In this document: in pieces, positions 19,690 through 30,659 of the stretch
Position numbering within the stretch: position 1 is the stretch's first letter
Layout: each line of letters begins with the position of its first letter
Assembly: GCF_023078275.1 (NCBI RefSeq)
Contig: NC_062974.1
Coordinates: 25,952,110-26,016,109, forward strand
DNA from: Leguminivora glycinivorella
Taxonomy: Eukaryota; Arthropoda; Insecta; Lepidoptera; Tortricidae
Reading direction: 5' to 3'
DNA length: 64,000 bases
Position numbers and translations under genes: made by a program
The notes under the pieces: model-generated
What the model saw: only the letters and a program-made list of their open reading frames with translations
What the model was told of the DNA's origin: nothing
The model's database searches: none

Positions 19690-21414
19690 TTTAAGAGGGG
19701 CAGTCAGATCAGAAGCACCCGTCATCAAGGCAGGGACAAGGATAGGGTACCATCGTTATTTCCGTTCCTTCACCAATGTTATTCTTCCACAAGTAATCTC
19801 TTTTATGGGACTGTTCCGATTGCATCACAGGTAGGTGCTCAGCAGGGCGATCCGTTGGGCCCCCTCCTTTTTTGTTTAGCCATGCAAGGTGTCATCCGTT
19901 CGCTAGCCAGTCCTTTAAACGTCTGGTATTTGGATGATGGTACGTTGGGTGGAGCGCCGGATGTCGTGTTGGGGGATGTGAGGAAGCTAGTGCAAGCGTT
20001 ATCAGCCGTTGGCTTGCAGGTGAATGCTGAGAAGTGCGAGTTGTTTCTTTGTGGTCCGGAAACTAGGGGGTTGGTAGCCGATTTTGAAGATGTTTTGCCT
20101 GGCTTAAGGTTGGTGGAGAAGTCATCTTTAGTGCTCCTTGGGGCGCCGATTTTTTCGGAGGGGGTTAATCAGGTGGTTCAGGACAAAACCGTGGCGCTTT
20201 CAGAGTCTATGAAGCACTTGCAGCATGTCTCGGCGCATGTATCTTTGGTGTTGTTACGTAACTGTTTATCAATCCCACGCGTAACATACACTTTGAGAAC
20301 GGCGCCGACTTGGATGCATATGCAGGTTGTGATGAGATTCGATGAGGTGCTCCAAAGCGGTCTGGAGTCCATCCTGAATGTCCGGTTTGAGGAATCCCAG
20401 TGGTTGCAGGCTACTCTTCCCATTCGGCATGGCGGGTTGGGGGTGCGTCGCATGCAGGATGTGGGACTTGTAGCTTTTCTTGCATCTTCACACGCGTCTC
20501 AGGGTCTGGTTGCGCGTATTTTGTCAGTTCGTGAGATCGATATGCACATGCCTTTTGTGGGTAGCGCATTGGATGAGTGGGCTGTTCGCTATTCCAGCGG
20601 GGCCAGACCGGACAACCTCGGAGCTCAGAGATCGTGGGATGACCTTCTGTGCCGTCAGGCATACGAACAGTTGCTGGAGAGCGCATCGGGGGTTGAGTTG
20701 GCTCGGTTAAAGGCGGCAGTAGCGCCCGAGTCGGGGGCCTGGCTACACGCCTTGCCATCATCGCACTTGGGTACGTTGTTGGATAACGACTCCTTGAGGA
20801 TTGGTGCTGCGTTAAGGCTCGGGTGTACTGTGTGTGAGCCTCATCCATGTGTCTGTGGTGTAACGGTGGAGGCAAATGGGCACCATGGGCTGAGTTGTGC
20901 GCGGTGTGCTGGTAGGTTTCCTCGACATCATGCGATTAATGATATTGTTCGCAGGGCGATGGTGTCGGCGAACCTGCCGTGCGTGTTGGAGCCCCAGGGC
21001 CTTAGTCGTACGGATGGAAAGAGGCCTGACGGTCTCACTCTCGTTCCGTGGGCTAAAGGTCGTAGTCTGTTGTGGGATGCTACGTGTGTGAGCACGTTTG
21101 CTCCATCACATCTGGCACAGACTACGCGTGCGGCGGGCGGGGCGGCGGAGTACGCGGCAAGGCAAAAGCATACCAAGTACTCGAACTTGAAGCCGGTGTA
21201 CGATTTTGTCCCTGTTGCGGTTGAGTCGGCTGGTCCCTGGTGCGCCGAAGCCAAGGATTTTGTGAAGGCCCTGGGTAGACGCTTGCGGGATAGGGGTTGC
21301 GATCCTAGATCGGGTTCGTACCTGGTACAACGTATATCGTTGGCTATACAGCGCGGCAACGCGGCTGGTATTTTGGGGACGTTTGTTCCGGGTACTGACC
21401 GGGTTGGGATATAA
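19690..21414 (+). pseudogene. 5'-truncated non-LTR retrotransposon protein: reverse transcriptase plus R2-type endonuclease region
   Basis: The frame is open from the stop at 19687-19689 to the TAA at 21412-21414. Protein-like sequence begins near 19750 (YSSTSNLFYG), inside the reverse transcriptase palm, so the N-terminus and fingers are missing. Visible motifs are QQGDPLGPLLF, then the catalytic YLDDG (19927-19941). A Cys-Cys-His-Cys knuckle of form CX1CX8HX4C lies at 20848-20898, and a (K)RPD-X15-D motif at 21022-21078, close to the RPDX12-14D of R2/CRE-type restriction-like endonucleases. The order matches RLE-type non-LTR elements, which nick DNA and reverse-transcribe their own RNA at the nick. 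Codon use is GC-richer than the surroundings. The frame has no stops, so insertion was recent or selection persists. There is no in-frame ATG at the domain start, so this is not a complete gene. Confidence 0.75.
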
Positions 21415-21640
21415 GGTTTTTATTAAGGGTATTGTGTTTGCCTTTTTTTTTTTTGTGTGCTTGAGTTTTGACGATGCGTGTTGCGGATAATGTATGTTAT
21501 GGTAATGTTTTATTTTGACGAAACCTTAGGTGGATGGACACTCTGTTATATGACGAAGCCTGCGCTGTGGATCTAAACGTATGTATTTTTTAATGATTTC
21601 TTTTGTTCAATAAAAATATATCACATTATGATTGATTTAA
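21415..21640 (+). repeat. Probable 3' untranslated region of the truncated retrotransposon
   Basis: It follows the stop codon directly and runs to TTCAATAAAAATATATCAC (about 21608-21626), a plausible polyadenylation signal. The exact end cannot be fixed without another copy. Confidence 0.4.
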
Positions 21641-21949
21641 AATAATAAAATATGAGGGACACAATAAACTTTCGCATGAAGGTTCGCAAAATTAATACAA
21701 GTGAGTAATATAGATTCTCAAGTTCAAGTTACAGTTACTATAATAGGTACTCTCGGATAGCTCTTAAGGCTTTCTATTAGTACAACAAAAACTTGGATAG
21801 TATCTTAAGAATCTTTTCAGGATTATCCTTCCCAAATTACACGGCCCTTGTTAACACAACAAAAAGTTACTGACGGAAAACTTGCGTTTGTTTTCGGTTG
21901 TGTACGTGAGGAACTTTTGGGTAACCTATCGAAGTTGTTAAAAAAGTAG

Positions 21950-22179
21950 CACAGTATAATAAAGACTACTATCGTACAGTATGGCCACTTCCGCTCCCCG
22001 CCGAAAGCGCCCCCCACCCGCTTTCGGTTACCTCACAGTTACCGCCTGTCGAAAACGCGAACAGTCGACCTGTCATATCTCACTCATACAAGCATGGTAC
22101 GCGTTCACCTACACGAGCTTAGAATGTGTGCTAGGAACGCGCCACTTTCATATATTTGATCGCCAGTGTCCGAGATGTG
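21950..22179 (+). mobile_element. Fam-M, complete copy, 7-bp target duplication
   Basis: It starts CACAGTATAATAAAG and ends GCCAGTGTCCGAGATGTG. The flanks AAAGTAG (21943-21949) and AAAGTAG (22180-22186) are identical. The 77-residue frame inside is read-through. Confidence 0.85.
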
Positions 22180-22252
22180 AAAGTAGTGTAAAAGATTTAC
22201 AAAAAGTAAATTAATTTTTATTAAGCAGAAACGTCTGCTAACGATTCTAAAC

Positions 22253-22363
22253 ATTTTTATATTAAAGGAAAAAATGGAAAAATTTACGCTTCCGGCGGGA
22301 CTTGAACCCGCACCATTTTTTGCAATCCGTGCAATGCTCTTACCAATTGAGCTACGGAAGCCA
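22253..22363 (-). repeat. SINE4 tRNA-like unit, left arm of a 111-bp perfect inverted repeat
   Basis: On the minus strand the tRNA-like core (22296-22361) has a perfect 7-bp acceptor stem (GCTTCCG/CGGAAGC), a perfect D stem (GCTC/GAGC) and a perfect T stem (GCGGG/CCCGC around TTCAAGT, box B GGTTCAAGTCC). The anticodon arm is broken (TTGCACGGATTGCAA gives only four pairs and no U before the anticodon). It is therefore a tRNA-derived repeat, not a tRNA gene. Confidence 0.75.
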
Positions 22364-22450
22364 CCCCAACCCCACCCCCCCCCCCCCAAGACGTCACCCC
22401 AAGACGTGTGTACAAAAGGAAAGGCATGGAAAGATTTGCGAAGTCCGGCG

Positions 22451-22561
22451 TGGCTTCCGTAGCTCAATTGGTAAGAGCATTGCACGGATTGCAAAAAATG
22501 GTGCGGGTTCAAGTCCCGCCGGAAGCGTAAATTTTTCCATTTTTTCCTTTAATATAAAAAT
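22451..22561 (+). repeat. SINE4 tRNA-like unit, right arm of the inverted repeat
   Basis: It is the exact reverse complement of 22253-22363, including flanks well outside the tRNA-like part (right edge TTTCCTTTAATATAAAAAT). The 87-base spacer holds a run of 13 or so C and two AAGACGT motifs. Perfect identity of both arms points to a recent copy-back or inverted duplication. Confidence 0.85.
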
Positions 22562-22562
22562 A

Positions 22563-22859
22563 TAAAAAGTAAATTGCTATTGGTTTGGTAACTCTCGAGT
22601 TGTAGGCGCTCAAATTAAATATGGCGACCACTTTTGACAGACTTAGCTCTATGTATGTAAAAATATTGAGTAGTTCGAAAGAAAAGACGGCGGTAGGTAC
22701 AGTACTGATTAAAGATCAGGTATTACTGACTGAGCATCAAAGAAAACCAACTGACATTCTTCAAAACGACCACTTCAACTAAACCTCATGCTTATACGTA
22801 TGCATTAGTTATTTTTACTTAGGCTACATGAGTGTCTCAATTGGGCAAATACCACCCCC
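22563..22859. other. Unrecognised stretch
   Basis: Nothing supports a gene here. A C-rich patch lies at about 22852. Confidence 0.35.
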
Positions 22860-23055
22860 CTCTCTATGACTCCGATTCTCCTTTTTTTCCGGCCAGTTGT
22901 ACAAGAAGGCGTCAAGATGGTTCCGCCATCTTTGCCTAGGCCTACCCCACCCACGCTTCTTCGTCGGCATTCACTTGGTGGCTATGTTAGCCTACCTATC
23001 CAAATGCATGCAATAGACGTGGCCGGCCCAGTCACATTTAAGCCTGTCAGTTTTA
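22860..23055 (-). pseudogene. LINE protein C-terminal remnant
   Basis: Read on the minus strand in one frame, 22890-22980 gives GRPRQRWRNHLDAFLYNWPE. This is the ending I know from insect LINE ORF2 proteins (GRP-x-x-RW-x-D-D-L-D-x-F). Upstream residues fit only with frameshifts, and stops interrupt. The 70-residue plus-strand frame here is a shadow. Confidence 0.55.
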
Positions 23056-23081
23056 ATCATATTAAACATAATTTTTAAGAA

Positions 23082-24187
23082 AAAAAAACCGCCTTCCTTT
23101 GGGGTTCTGGTGATAAATACTTTCAAATGTTGGATTATGTTATCAATTCGTCTGTATATTTTTTAATGTTTGTTATTCGATATTCTCCGTCATTTCTGAA
23201 CCAATTTTGAAATCTGGATGATTCTGAAGTACCTACTTCATACAGATGAGAATGATTATCAGAACGGAACTCTAACCAGGGGCGGCTCACTCTTCATCAG
23301 CAGTTCCACTGCACCAAATGTCACTGTTCTGGACGTAAGTGCATGCTGTTCTTATAAAAATACCAAAGTCACTATAAGTGTGCCGTTCAGATTTGAGGAG
23401 TTCCGTTCTGACCATCATCAGCAATTCCACTGCACCAAATATCACTGTTCTGGACGTAAGTGCATGCTGTTCTTATAAAAATACCAAAGTCACTATAAGT
23501 GTGCCGTTCAGATTTGAGGAGTTCCATTCTGACCATCATATCAGGAGTTCCACAGGAGGAGCACCAAATGTCACTGTTCCGTACGTAAATGCACGCTGTT
23601 CCTTTAAAAACACAAAAATCACCATATGTATGCCTTTCAGATTTGAGGAGTTCCCTCGATTTCTCCAGGATCCCGTCATCAGAACTGGGTTCTGAGAAAA
23701 ATGGGACCAGCAATTTGCTAGAGTCAGGACCGAACCACTGGATTGAACTGCATAATCCCAAAGTCCTTTCAACTGAACGTCTTTACTATAGCACGTGAAG
23801 CGATTGAAATCAGGAAACATCGTAATTTCAATCAAAATGAAGGGCAAGGGATTTCATCTTCATGTCGTGAGTGTTGTATGTAGGCAGAGTGGCAACCCTA
23901 TCGTAAAAGTGACTGATGACAATCAAGTGCGGGTAGTTCGAAAAATGACCACGGACGTAATGTCATGTCCGAAACGTCGGGTTAAATATAAAACGTAAGT
24001 TTTACGCGATTAAGTCCCGTTTTAATTTAATAATAAAAATGGGACCAATCTGTATGCATATACAATCAATCAAAAAAAATTCAAAATCGGTCTAGTAACG
24101 ACGGAGATATCGAGGAACAAACATAAAAAAAAAAAAACATACAGACGACTTGATAACCCCTTCCTTTGAGATTTGGAAGGCGGTTAA
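23082..24187 (+). mobile_element. Fam-O element with three internal 121-bp tandem units and a nested retro-insert
   Basis: It opens AAAACCGCCTTCCTTTGGGG and closes GGAAGGCGGTTAAAAA, short inverted ends. About three tandem units (23281-23640, period about 121) each contain TTCCACTGCACCAAATGTCA and TAAAAATACCAAAGTCACTA. The second copy (36180-37243) has about five. The frames at 23218-23847 on both strands are tandem-repeat artefacts. A 325-bp insert lies at 23710-24034. Confidence 0.7.
23710..24034 (+). mobile_element. 325-bp retro-insert with 13-bp target duplication inside Fam-O
   Basis: The flanks AAAAATGGGACCA (23697-23709) and AAAAATGGGACCA (24035-24047) are identical. The empty site AAAAATGGGACCAATCTGTA is seen in the other Fam-O copy near 37069. 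The insert ends in an AT-rich TTTAATTTAATAAT tail, as expected for target-primed reverse transcription. Its GAAACGTCGGGTTAAATAT motif is shared in part with the hairpin at 12473. It is a SINE or 5'-truncated LINE; no motif decides which. Confidence 0.8.
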
Positions 24188-24230
24188 AAAGATGACGAAA
24201 CCCAGACAAAGCTGAGGCAAAGATAGCGAA

Positions 24231-24370
24231 ATGATTTTGAGCCTTCCTGAAGAACTAGCCGGAGGGTACGGAGAATCGGGAGTCATGGAGAGCCAGGGGA
24301 GAGGCCTTTGTCTAGCAGTAGGACACACAAAACATACAAAACCTTCAAAAGGAGGTGACCACCAGTCGTG
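24231..24370 (+). repeat. LINE-type 3' end fragment
   Basis: The frame gives ESQGRGLCLAVGH. This fits a conserved ending of LINE-derived repeats, the same signature as GRGLCPQQ at 47260-47425 on the minus strand. It is a remnant only. Confidence 0.4.
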
Positions 24371-24688
24371 CAAAGTGAATAAAAATATTAAATACAAAAG
24401 CTTGCAAATATATCTCATGAGGTATGTCATCGATCCACTCTTCCCGCGCTCTGGCGCCCGATCGGAATAGGCGGCATGCCTTTGAAGTCGCTCCGCTATA
24501 GGGTAGTTATGGGGAGGGATGACGTTAATGATTGTAAGAAATACAAGACTACGTTTGTGACGAGTTTCAGTCATTTTACTTGAGTTTCGTGGATACTTTA
24601 GGATTAGATGTCGTCACTAAAGATAAAAAGCTTGCGACACTTAAAAACACAAGTGATTTACTGATAAAAACAATAAAAAAATACATTG

Positions 24689-25010
24689 AGCAGACTGCAT
24701 ATTTTTATTTTCTTGTCTGTTTTACTTTTTCTTCCAAATGTAGGAATTTTTGTACTTTTTCAACTCAGTTCTTTCGATTCCGCAGGAGAAAAAAATGTAT
24801 CACAATTTTTTTTCCACTGAGTTACAATTTCTCATACAACTTGTTTGATCGTAACTCAGAGGAAGACAAAAAAATGTACCTATGGAAATTTTGAGATATT
24901 TTTTGTCTCTTAGTAGAATCGAAAGAGCTCATTATTCCGAGTAGAAAAAGTGCAAAAAATTTCATAAATATAAAAAAAAAGTGAAATCGACAACAAAATA
25001 AAAATATGCA
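24689..25010. repeat. Diverged foldback element
   Basis: TGCATATTTTTATTTTCTTG on the left and CAACAAAATAAAAATATGCA on the right are imperfect reverse complements. Matching TCTTTCGATTC / GAATCGAAAGA blocks lie further in (about 24770 and 24915). The 104-residue frame at 24580-24894 starts outside it and has no known motif. Confidence 0.5.
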
Positions 25011-26237
25011 AAATAATAAAATAGGATAGTTAACTAAAAGGCAACGTGCAGTTACACAGTTAGTTACAGATCTTCATAAGTTTTTATAAGCATCAAGCGA
25101 CGCTTATTTGCCACAAACGTGTTATAAATAAGAATTATCTCAGAATTCTATTTTAGTGTACTAGTACATACATAATACAAAACATGCTTTTACAGTTTGA
25201 AATTTATTTTCGTTATTCCTCCCAAAATACTGCCAAATACGAAAACGATTTAAAAACAGGATAAAGGAAAACTTCGTAAACCCTACAGAAACAGTTCATA
25301 AAGAGAAATCACCGACCGCAAATACCGCGAAAGATCAATGAGAATGAATTCCAGACATTCCAGTCAAAAGCAAAATTTCTCCAACCTAAAAATAAACGAT
25401 GCCAAACTAAATAGCTTACACGAGAACTGTTATGACGAGAGGCTTTTTATAATGCCGGAGACACTTTAAATAAAGTCATAAGCATAAAAAACAGTAATCT
25501 ATCTTAGACATCAGTAAGAACTCACGTTGGGCGATCAAACGGAAGTAGTTTTTTCTCGCCTTACAAATCCCAAACTAGTACTTACAATTCAGGTGAAATT
25601 ATAGCGCATGCATATCACATGTAAGTATTTGCCTGAAGAGATTCGGCCACATTTGTCACGCCAGCCGTGTACAGACCCACAAGAAATAGTAGAAATTAAA
25701 AATTTACAACATTATAGTATAGCTCCGTTTCCTTACTAACTGCACCACAGCGTTGCCACTTTCTTAATCCGAATCCTCAGCTAACCAAAAAAGGGCATAT
25801 GTGTACAAATAGTCTCACCAGAGAGGACGCCTAAGATCGGGTAAAATGGAGGATGGAAGTTAAGGCGAACCCGGGACAACACGAAGTAAAAGTAGATGGA
25901 CTACTTTTTACAAAATCTACTTTGTAATTTGTACAGTAAAAAAATAAAGTACTGTTGTCACGTCGTCGGCTAATGAAGTACTACGCTGAAAAGCCTTCAG
26001 GCTTTCAGGCACTAGAGAGACAAAGCCGATTTTAGGTCTAACATCTTTTAAGATTTCGTTGTTTATTAAGATAAGATGTAATTTAAGCATTTTTGTAGTC
26101 TAGCTAGTTCATTTAAAACGTGATAGCGGCTCTGCGACACTTGTCTGTATATTTGCATCTTTTTACTCGAATTTTTACACATATAAACATTTTAAACTGG
26201 CCTTAATCGAGTTTAATTATTTTAAAACTAAGCTAAA
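25011..26237. other. 1.2 kb without recognisable content
   Basis: It is AT-rich with no long frame. No family present elsewhere in the window was seen. It could be ordinary host intergenic or intronic DNA. Confidence 0.4.
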
Positions 26238-26395
26238 ACTTATAAATTGAAATAGATATCATACACGAAAGAAAAAATGACAAAGCCCACCACTGGTGGC
26301 CGAGCCGGGAATCGAACCCGGGTCTTCAGCTTACGTGGCTAAAGTCTTTACCACTAGACCACCCGCCCGCCGTGGTACCCGACGAAATTTCTCAA
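26238..26395 (-). mobile_element. SINE3, tRNA-derived
   Basis: On the minus strand GGTGGTCTAGTGGTAAAGAC (box-A side) and CCGGGTTCGATTCCCGG (box B) flank an anticodon-like loop CACGTAA. The body then runs through CTTTCGTGTATGATATC. Fragments of the same family are at 44063-44155 and 55075-55140. The loop lacks the usual T before the anticodon, so this is a SINE head rather than a tRNA gene. Confidence 0.7.
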
Positions 26396-27631
26396 ATGTA
26401 TGTTACTTCTGATAAGGCTAGGCGTCTTTTTGACCAACTCTAAGGGCGAGCAATCAGTGCTTGCACCTCCTGATATGAATCCTTTGCAGGATTACGATAT
26501 AGCGAGAGAGATGGTGCTGGCATCTATACAACTACGGAACAAATCAATAGTTATTTGTTTAATACCAGTAGGCCTTATCGTTTTTTTCTTTCATGTATGA
26601 TATCTATTTAAATTTATAAGTTATATATAGTAGTGTGACTACTTGAAAAAAAGAACAAATCAAAATATTCAATAAAATAATTTGATTTGTTCCCTAGTTG
26701 TCTAAGCTACAACATTTGAATGATGACGTTGTCCCCGTGGTCTCAGAAAAGACCCTTTTATAACACGATTGTAATTTTTACGCGCTTAATTCCTCCATCC
26801 AACGCAATCCTTGAATTTTAATAACTCTTTTTTCATTCAAAATGTTTTGTTTTAACTAAATGAGGTCACGCACAAATTAAGTATTATAAGATGCCACACT
26901 TTAAGTCCTTTTCTGGCGGTCGAAGCGCGCCGCCAGTGCAGCGTGAGGCTGCACTGGCAGGATCGCCATGTAGTGTGGGACGTTAAAGAACACAACCAAT
27001 TGGTTATAAGTAAATTTATTCTGGATATTGTTCCTAAGTGCTAACGTTTATATAATACTAAGGCTATGTGAGAGTATGTGTGGCTTAACGCACACTACAG
27101 TACTGATTTAGTAATAATAATGCATATTCGTATGTATAAATACACAGTTGGACTCTTACAAGTGACAATATAAAAGAAAAAAAAATTGTAAAAGTCTAGT
27201 TTGAGCAACAAAATATGTTAGTTTTTATAAGTGGAAACTGCTTGGCTTATGTTTAGTCTATATTTGTGTTACTTTTCGCTGTTTGTTTCCCAACAATAAA
27301 AAAAAAAAGAAGATAAACAAAGTACAGCCAAGGTCGTAGACACAGCTCAACTAGTCAATGTCCCTGCTCATAAAACAGATGTCCGCTGAAACAAAAAAGT
27401 TCAAAAACCTTCAGAGCAACAACCCAAATATTTTCTTTTAAGATTCGCCACGTTAAGGCGATGTTTTCTAAATTACATGCATATAAAAGTAATGGTTCAA
27501 CGCGCAAAAAACACTTCGTCTGAGCACCGAGCGTTACGATCACCATAAGTTTTAATGTCCAGCAAAATAATGCGGATGTTAAACGGCCAATGATAAAGCA
27601 GTTGCACACAATGTAGCCAATCACAGCGCTG
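26396..27631. other. Mostly unrecognised stretch with small palindromes
   Basis: Seen here are a 66-residue plus frame at 26400-26600 with no known domain, and a palindromic unit GAACAAATCAAA...TTTGATTTGTTC (about 26654-26694) that recurs at 46752-46798 and 59648-59682. A GTCCCCGTGGTCTC block near 26730 recurs inverted at the window's end (about 63980). A perfect 10-bp hairpin GCCAGTGCAG/CTGCACTGGC lies at 26932-26958. Confidence 0.4.
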
Positions 27632-27639
27632 CTGCAGAG

Positions 27640-28336
27640 CAGAGATGGGCATTCATCGATTAACTTTTTATTTTTTAATCGATTAAAAACATTAATCGTC
27701 AAAATTAGTCAAGGATTAATTTAATCGCGATTAAATTAATCGACCTAACATATGATTGAAAATGATTGAATCCGTATCTTAATCGATGGGTTGTACGATT
27801 CATTCTCGATTGAAAGTTAACAGGTAGTCAATAAAGTCAGGCTAAGCTAACTCTGCAGCTTTGCACTAGCTCATTATTTTTATAATCATTAACCTATAAA
27901 AACAAAACGATAATGTTTTGATATTTGCTCCTAAAATTAATAAAAAAAAACGATTAATCAATCGATTGAAAAAATTAATTGCTGGAAATCATTCAACGAT
28001 TAATTAACGTTAATCGACACTCCTCGACCACTAAAAATAATCGTCATTTGCAGTCGATTATAACTCGTTAATCGTTAGTGTAGGTCAGTACTTTTATAAT
28101 CAGTTATCTTAACTTATAAAAAAAGATTATGTTTTGATAATTGCTCCAAAAATTAATTGAGAGAAAATTATTCGATTAATCAATAAATTGAAGAAATTAA
28201 TTGCTGGAAATTATACGACAATTAATTTAAGTTAATCGAAACTTCAACAACTACTTAAACGTCCGTGTCAATCGATTAAAACTAAAATTAATCGTCTAAT
28301 TTTAATCGTTAATCGATTAGTTTTTGCCCAACTCTG
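27640..28336. mobile_element. 697-bp hAT-like non-autonomous element with 8-bp target duplication
   Basis: It begins CAGAGATGGGC and ends GCCCAACTCTG, with the inverted similarity continuing to the AATCGATT block. The 8-mers CTGCAGAG (27632-27639) and CTGCAGAG (28337-28344) flank it exactly. Both features are diagnostic of hAT transposons. The interior has no transposase; it is built from many variants of AATCGATTAA and TTAATCG. Minus-strand frames at 27355-27702 and 28268-28465 run into it and are interrupted by it. Confidence 0.85.
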
Positions 28337-28344
28337 CTGCAGAG

Positions 28345-28746
28345 AGATGCAGCACAAGTTTTGATTGTTCTCATTAAAGCAACCGCAAACAGTGCCGGAA
28401 TATACTCGAAAAAACACGACCATTTCCAACTTTGGTCCGAAGCAATAAAGCTGAAAATGAAACACTAGTTAAAAGTAATGTCTACAATGACGGCGACCTT
28501 ATTGGGCCGTTAATAAAGTTTGTAATTGCGTACTTGTGTGCAACAAAAGCACTTTATTAATGGTGGTAGTTCATTGTGATTGTAAGGAGCGCGGCAAAAA
28601 TAGCAGGAGCGGAGATGAGATGACATGATATGGCAGTAAAGATGAAATCTGAATGTGCACATATACAGTGATTCGTTTGCGATTCGCGTTTCCAGTTTCC
28701 GTTTTTGATAATTTGGGGTGACGGGTTTTTTTTATTATAAATGGGC
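28345..28746. other. Unrecognised stretch
   Basis: The minus-strand sequence either side of the hAT element stays open for about 85 codons if the element is ignored. No motif is recognisable in it. Confidence 0.3.
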
Positions 28747-29015
28747 TTACTCTTGGCCACAGACTAGCTAAAGGCAAAGACGTGGCCTACGATGGATTGA
28801 GCTCGCCCAGAAGATGCCTGTTCACTCTTGATTTGAAGGTTGCCGGGTTATATGAGCTCGGAAATATAGCCGCTGGCAAGGACTTTCAATCCTTGCCAGT
28901 GCGCATAAGAAAAGAAGAAGCAAAGCGCTTCGTGCGAATTCGCGGAATATCTACCAAGTAAAAATTTCACCATCTTTGCCTTCACGTGGGTGTCGTAAAA
29001 GTCACGGCGGACAAA
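28747..29015. repeat. Fam-D LINE-type fragment followed by a Fam-I piece
   Basis: CTTGGCCACAGACTAGC through GCCGGGTTATATGAGCT matches 9151-9266. It continues through AAGCGCTTCGTGCGAATTCG. The Fam-I block TCACGTGGGTGTCGTAAAAG follows. A perfect 10-bp hairpin CTGGCAAGGA/TCCTTGCCAG lies at 28873-28899. Confidence 0.5.
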
Positions 29016-30659
29016 ATACCAACCAAGTGTTACTGTCCAAACAGACGGTCGTCTTACTAATTTACGGACAAAAATAAAAATCCTTGACCAGATTTCAGTG
29101 CACAATAGCACCCGGGCGATTCAAAATAATGTGATTATGGGCCTGATATAATGAACCCTCGTGAATGTCAGTTAATACCAATTCATATTTGGGTTAAGAA
29201 CCTTACTACGAAAGCTGATAGAAAAATATATCTGATCATAGTAATCAGAAAATGGTTCAATAAAAAAGATCCTCTAAAAACACTTAATATCCAAAAAACT
29301 TGTACAATTTCATCAGAAACCAGGTATTCGAGAAACATTTGCCTCCTCACAACCGATCCAACTTTTTGACATCCAGAAAAATCTTCTGCCATCCCTATCA
29401 GTTCACCGCACAAAGTAAAGTGTACATCCATCCCGCACATGGGGTCTCATATAGTATTCATTGAGGCCACACAAAGCGAGTTTTTCCCCGCTTTTTATTA
29501 CCCAGGTGCCCCCTTCCCCCACGCGTTCCATTTACCCCTAATCGTCCCCTGCCTGGTAAACAACCACATCTGAAAATTTTGGATTTTTGAGATTCAGGTT
29601 CAAAATCATACAGATGACCTTAATACAGAAAAATAAAAAAAGTCTCCTTGAAAGCCTTTTGGAAGATGCATATGAATTTGTTTTTTTAAAGTTGTGTCTT
29701 CATATAGGACGACAAATCTTTTATGATATCGATACGTTTATTAGTTTAGGCTGGAGGCACCCTGACTCCGCCATTTTGAATGATGTCCAAAATCTGACCC
29801 GACAAAAAAAATATTGATTCGTAGAATACGGTTAGAAAATTTCAGGTGAATCGTTTGAAAATTCCGATCTGTAGACGAGAAAATGGCAATTATCCTATAA
29901 AAACATTTCCTATACTAATGAAATATCATCATGTAACACTACATTGAAGCAGTATCTTTTGAGGAGCAAACCAAGCGCAAATATAACATGATTAACCCAA
30001 TTAGAGCTATTTTACTGACGCACAAACGTCTCTAAACTATGACACGTGATTTCTCGAAAAAATGTTTTTTTGAGATGTGGCTTTTTAAGAGGCCTTACTC
30101 CTAAAGACGAGCGTTTTTTGCAAAATGGAACCTTTTTCATTCAAAATTATAAAGAAACTATAAATGATTATTAAAAAAATTATAATGTTCCTAAAAGTAC
30201 ATATCTTAAGCTAGAAAGTCAATTGGTACTACTTTAAAATATGTCTTTTTATACTTCCGAAAAATCAGTTTTTTCGGAAGACGTTTTCAAATTTCGTAGT
30301 GGGATAGCTCGTTTAGAATCGTGATTGTGCTGTTAAAAATGTTATTTGGGGTAATAAATGATCACAATCCTATTTGTTATATCCTGTACGAGTTAGCTAA
30401 TACTTTGACATTTTAAGATTTACTTGAAATGGTGGATAAATAACCTTCCGTATCCTCCCCATTTTTTCGATAAAAAGAGGTTTACATTATGTATTTTTCC
30501 TGCGATTCCTGCATTTTTTGTAACTCTTAAATAATATTATCCTAAACTAGAACTTCTTATTGACCTATAAGAAAAAAATCATACATATAAGACATACCTT
30601 TCTGTCGATAGATATGTTTTTAAAACACCTAAAATTCGAATAAAAGACACTGTGCTAAC
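29016..30659. other. 1.6 kb without recognisable content
   Basis: It is AT-rich, with short frames at 29151-29369, 29183-29440 and 29587-29817 that show no motif or clear splice signals. A C-rich patch lies at about 29505-29550. Confidence 0.4.

Noticed and set aside
20411..21359. Minus-strand frames opposite the reverse transcriptase
   Set aside because: They mirror a GC-rich coding sequence and have no motifs.
19855..21414. A 519-residue protein starting at 19855
   Set aside because: The apparent start is a TTG inside the conserved GDPLGP motif. The frame continues upstream to 19690, so this is a truncated protein, not a gene start.
22253..22561. Two functional tRNA genes
   Set aside because: Acceptor,D and T arms are perfect, but the anticodon arm has only four pairs and lacks the invariant U; flanks match SINE4 copies.
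23281..23640. CRISPR-like array
   Set aside because: Units of about 121 bp are directly joined with no unique spacers, and the setting is eukaryotic. It is a tandem array inside Fam-O.
27355..28465. A host gene interrupted by the hAT element
   Set aside because: The frame can be read across the insertion, but the product has no recognisable family or splice signals and the composition is not convincing.
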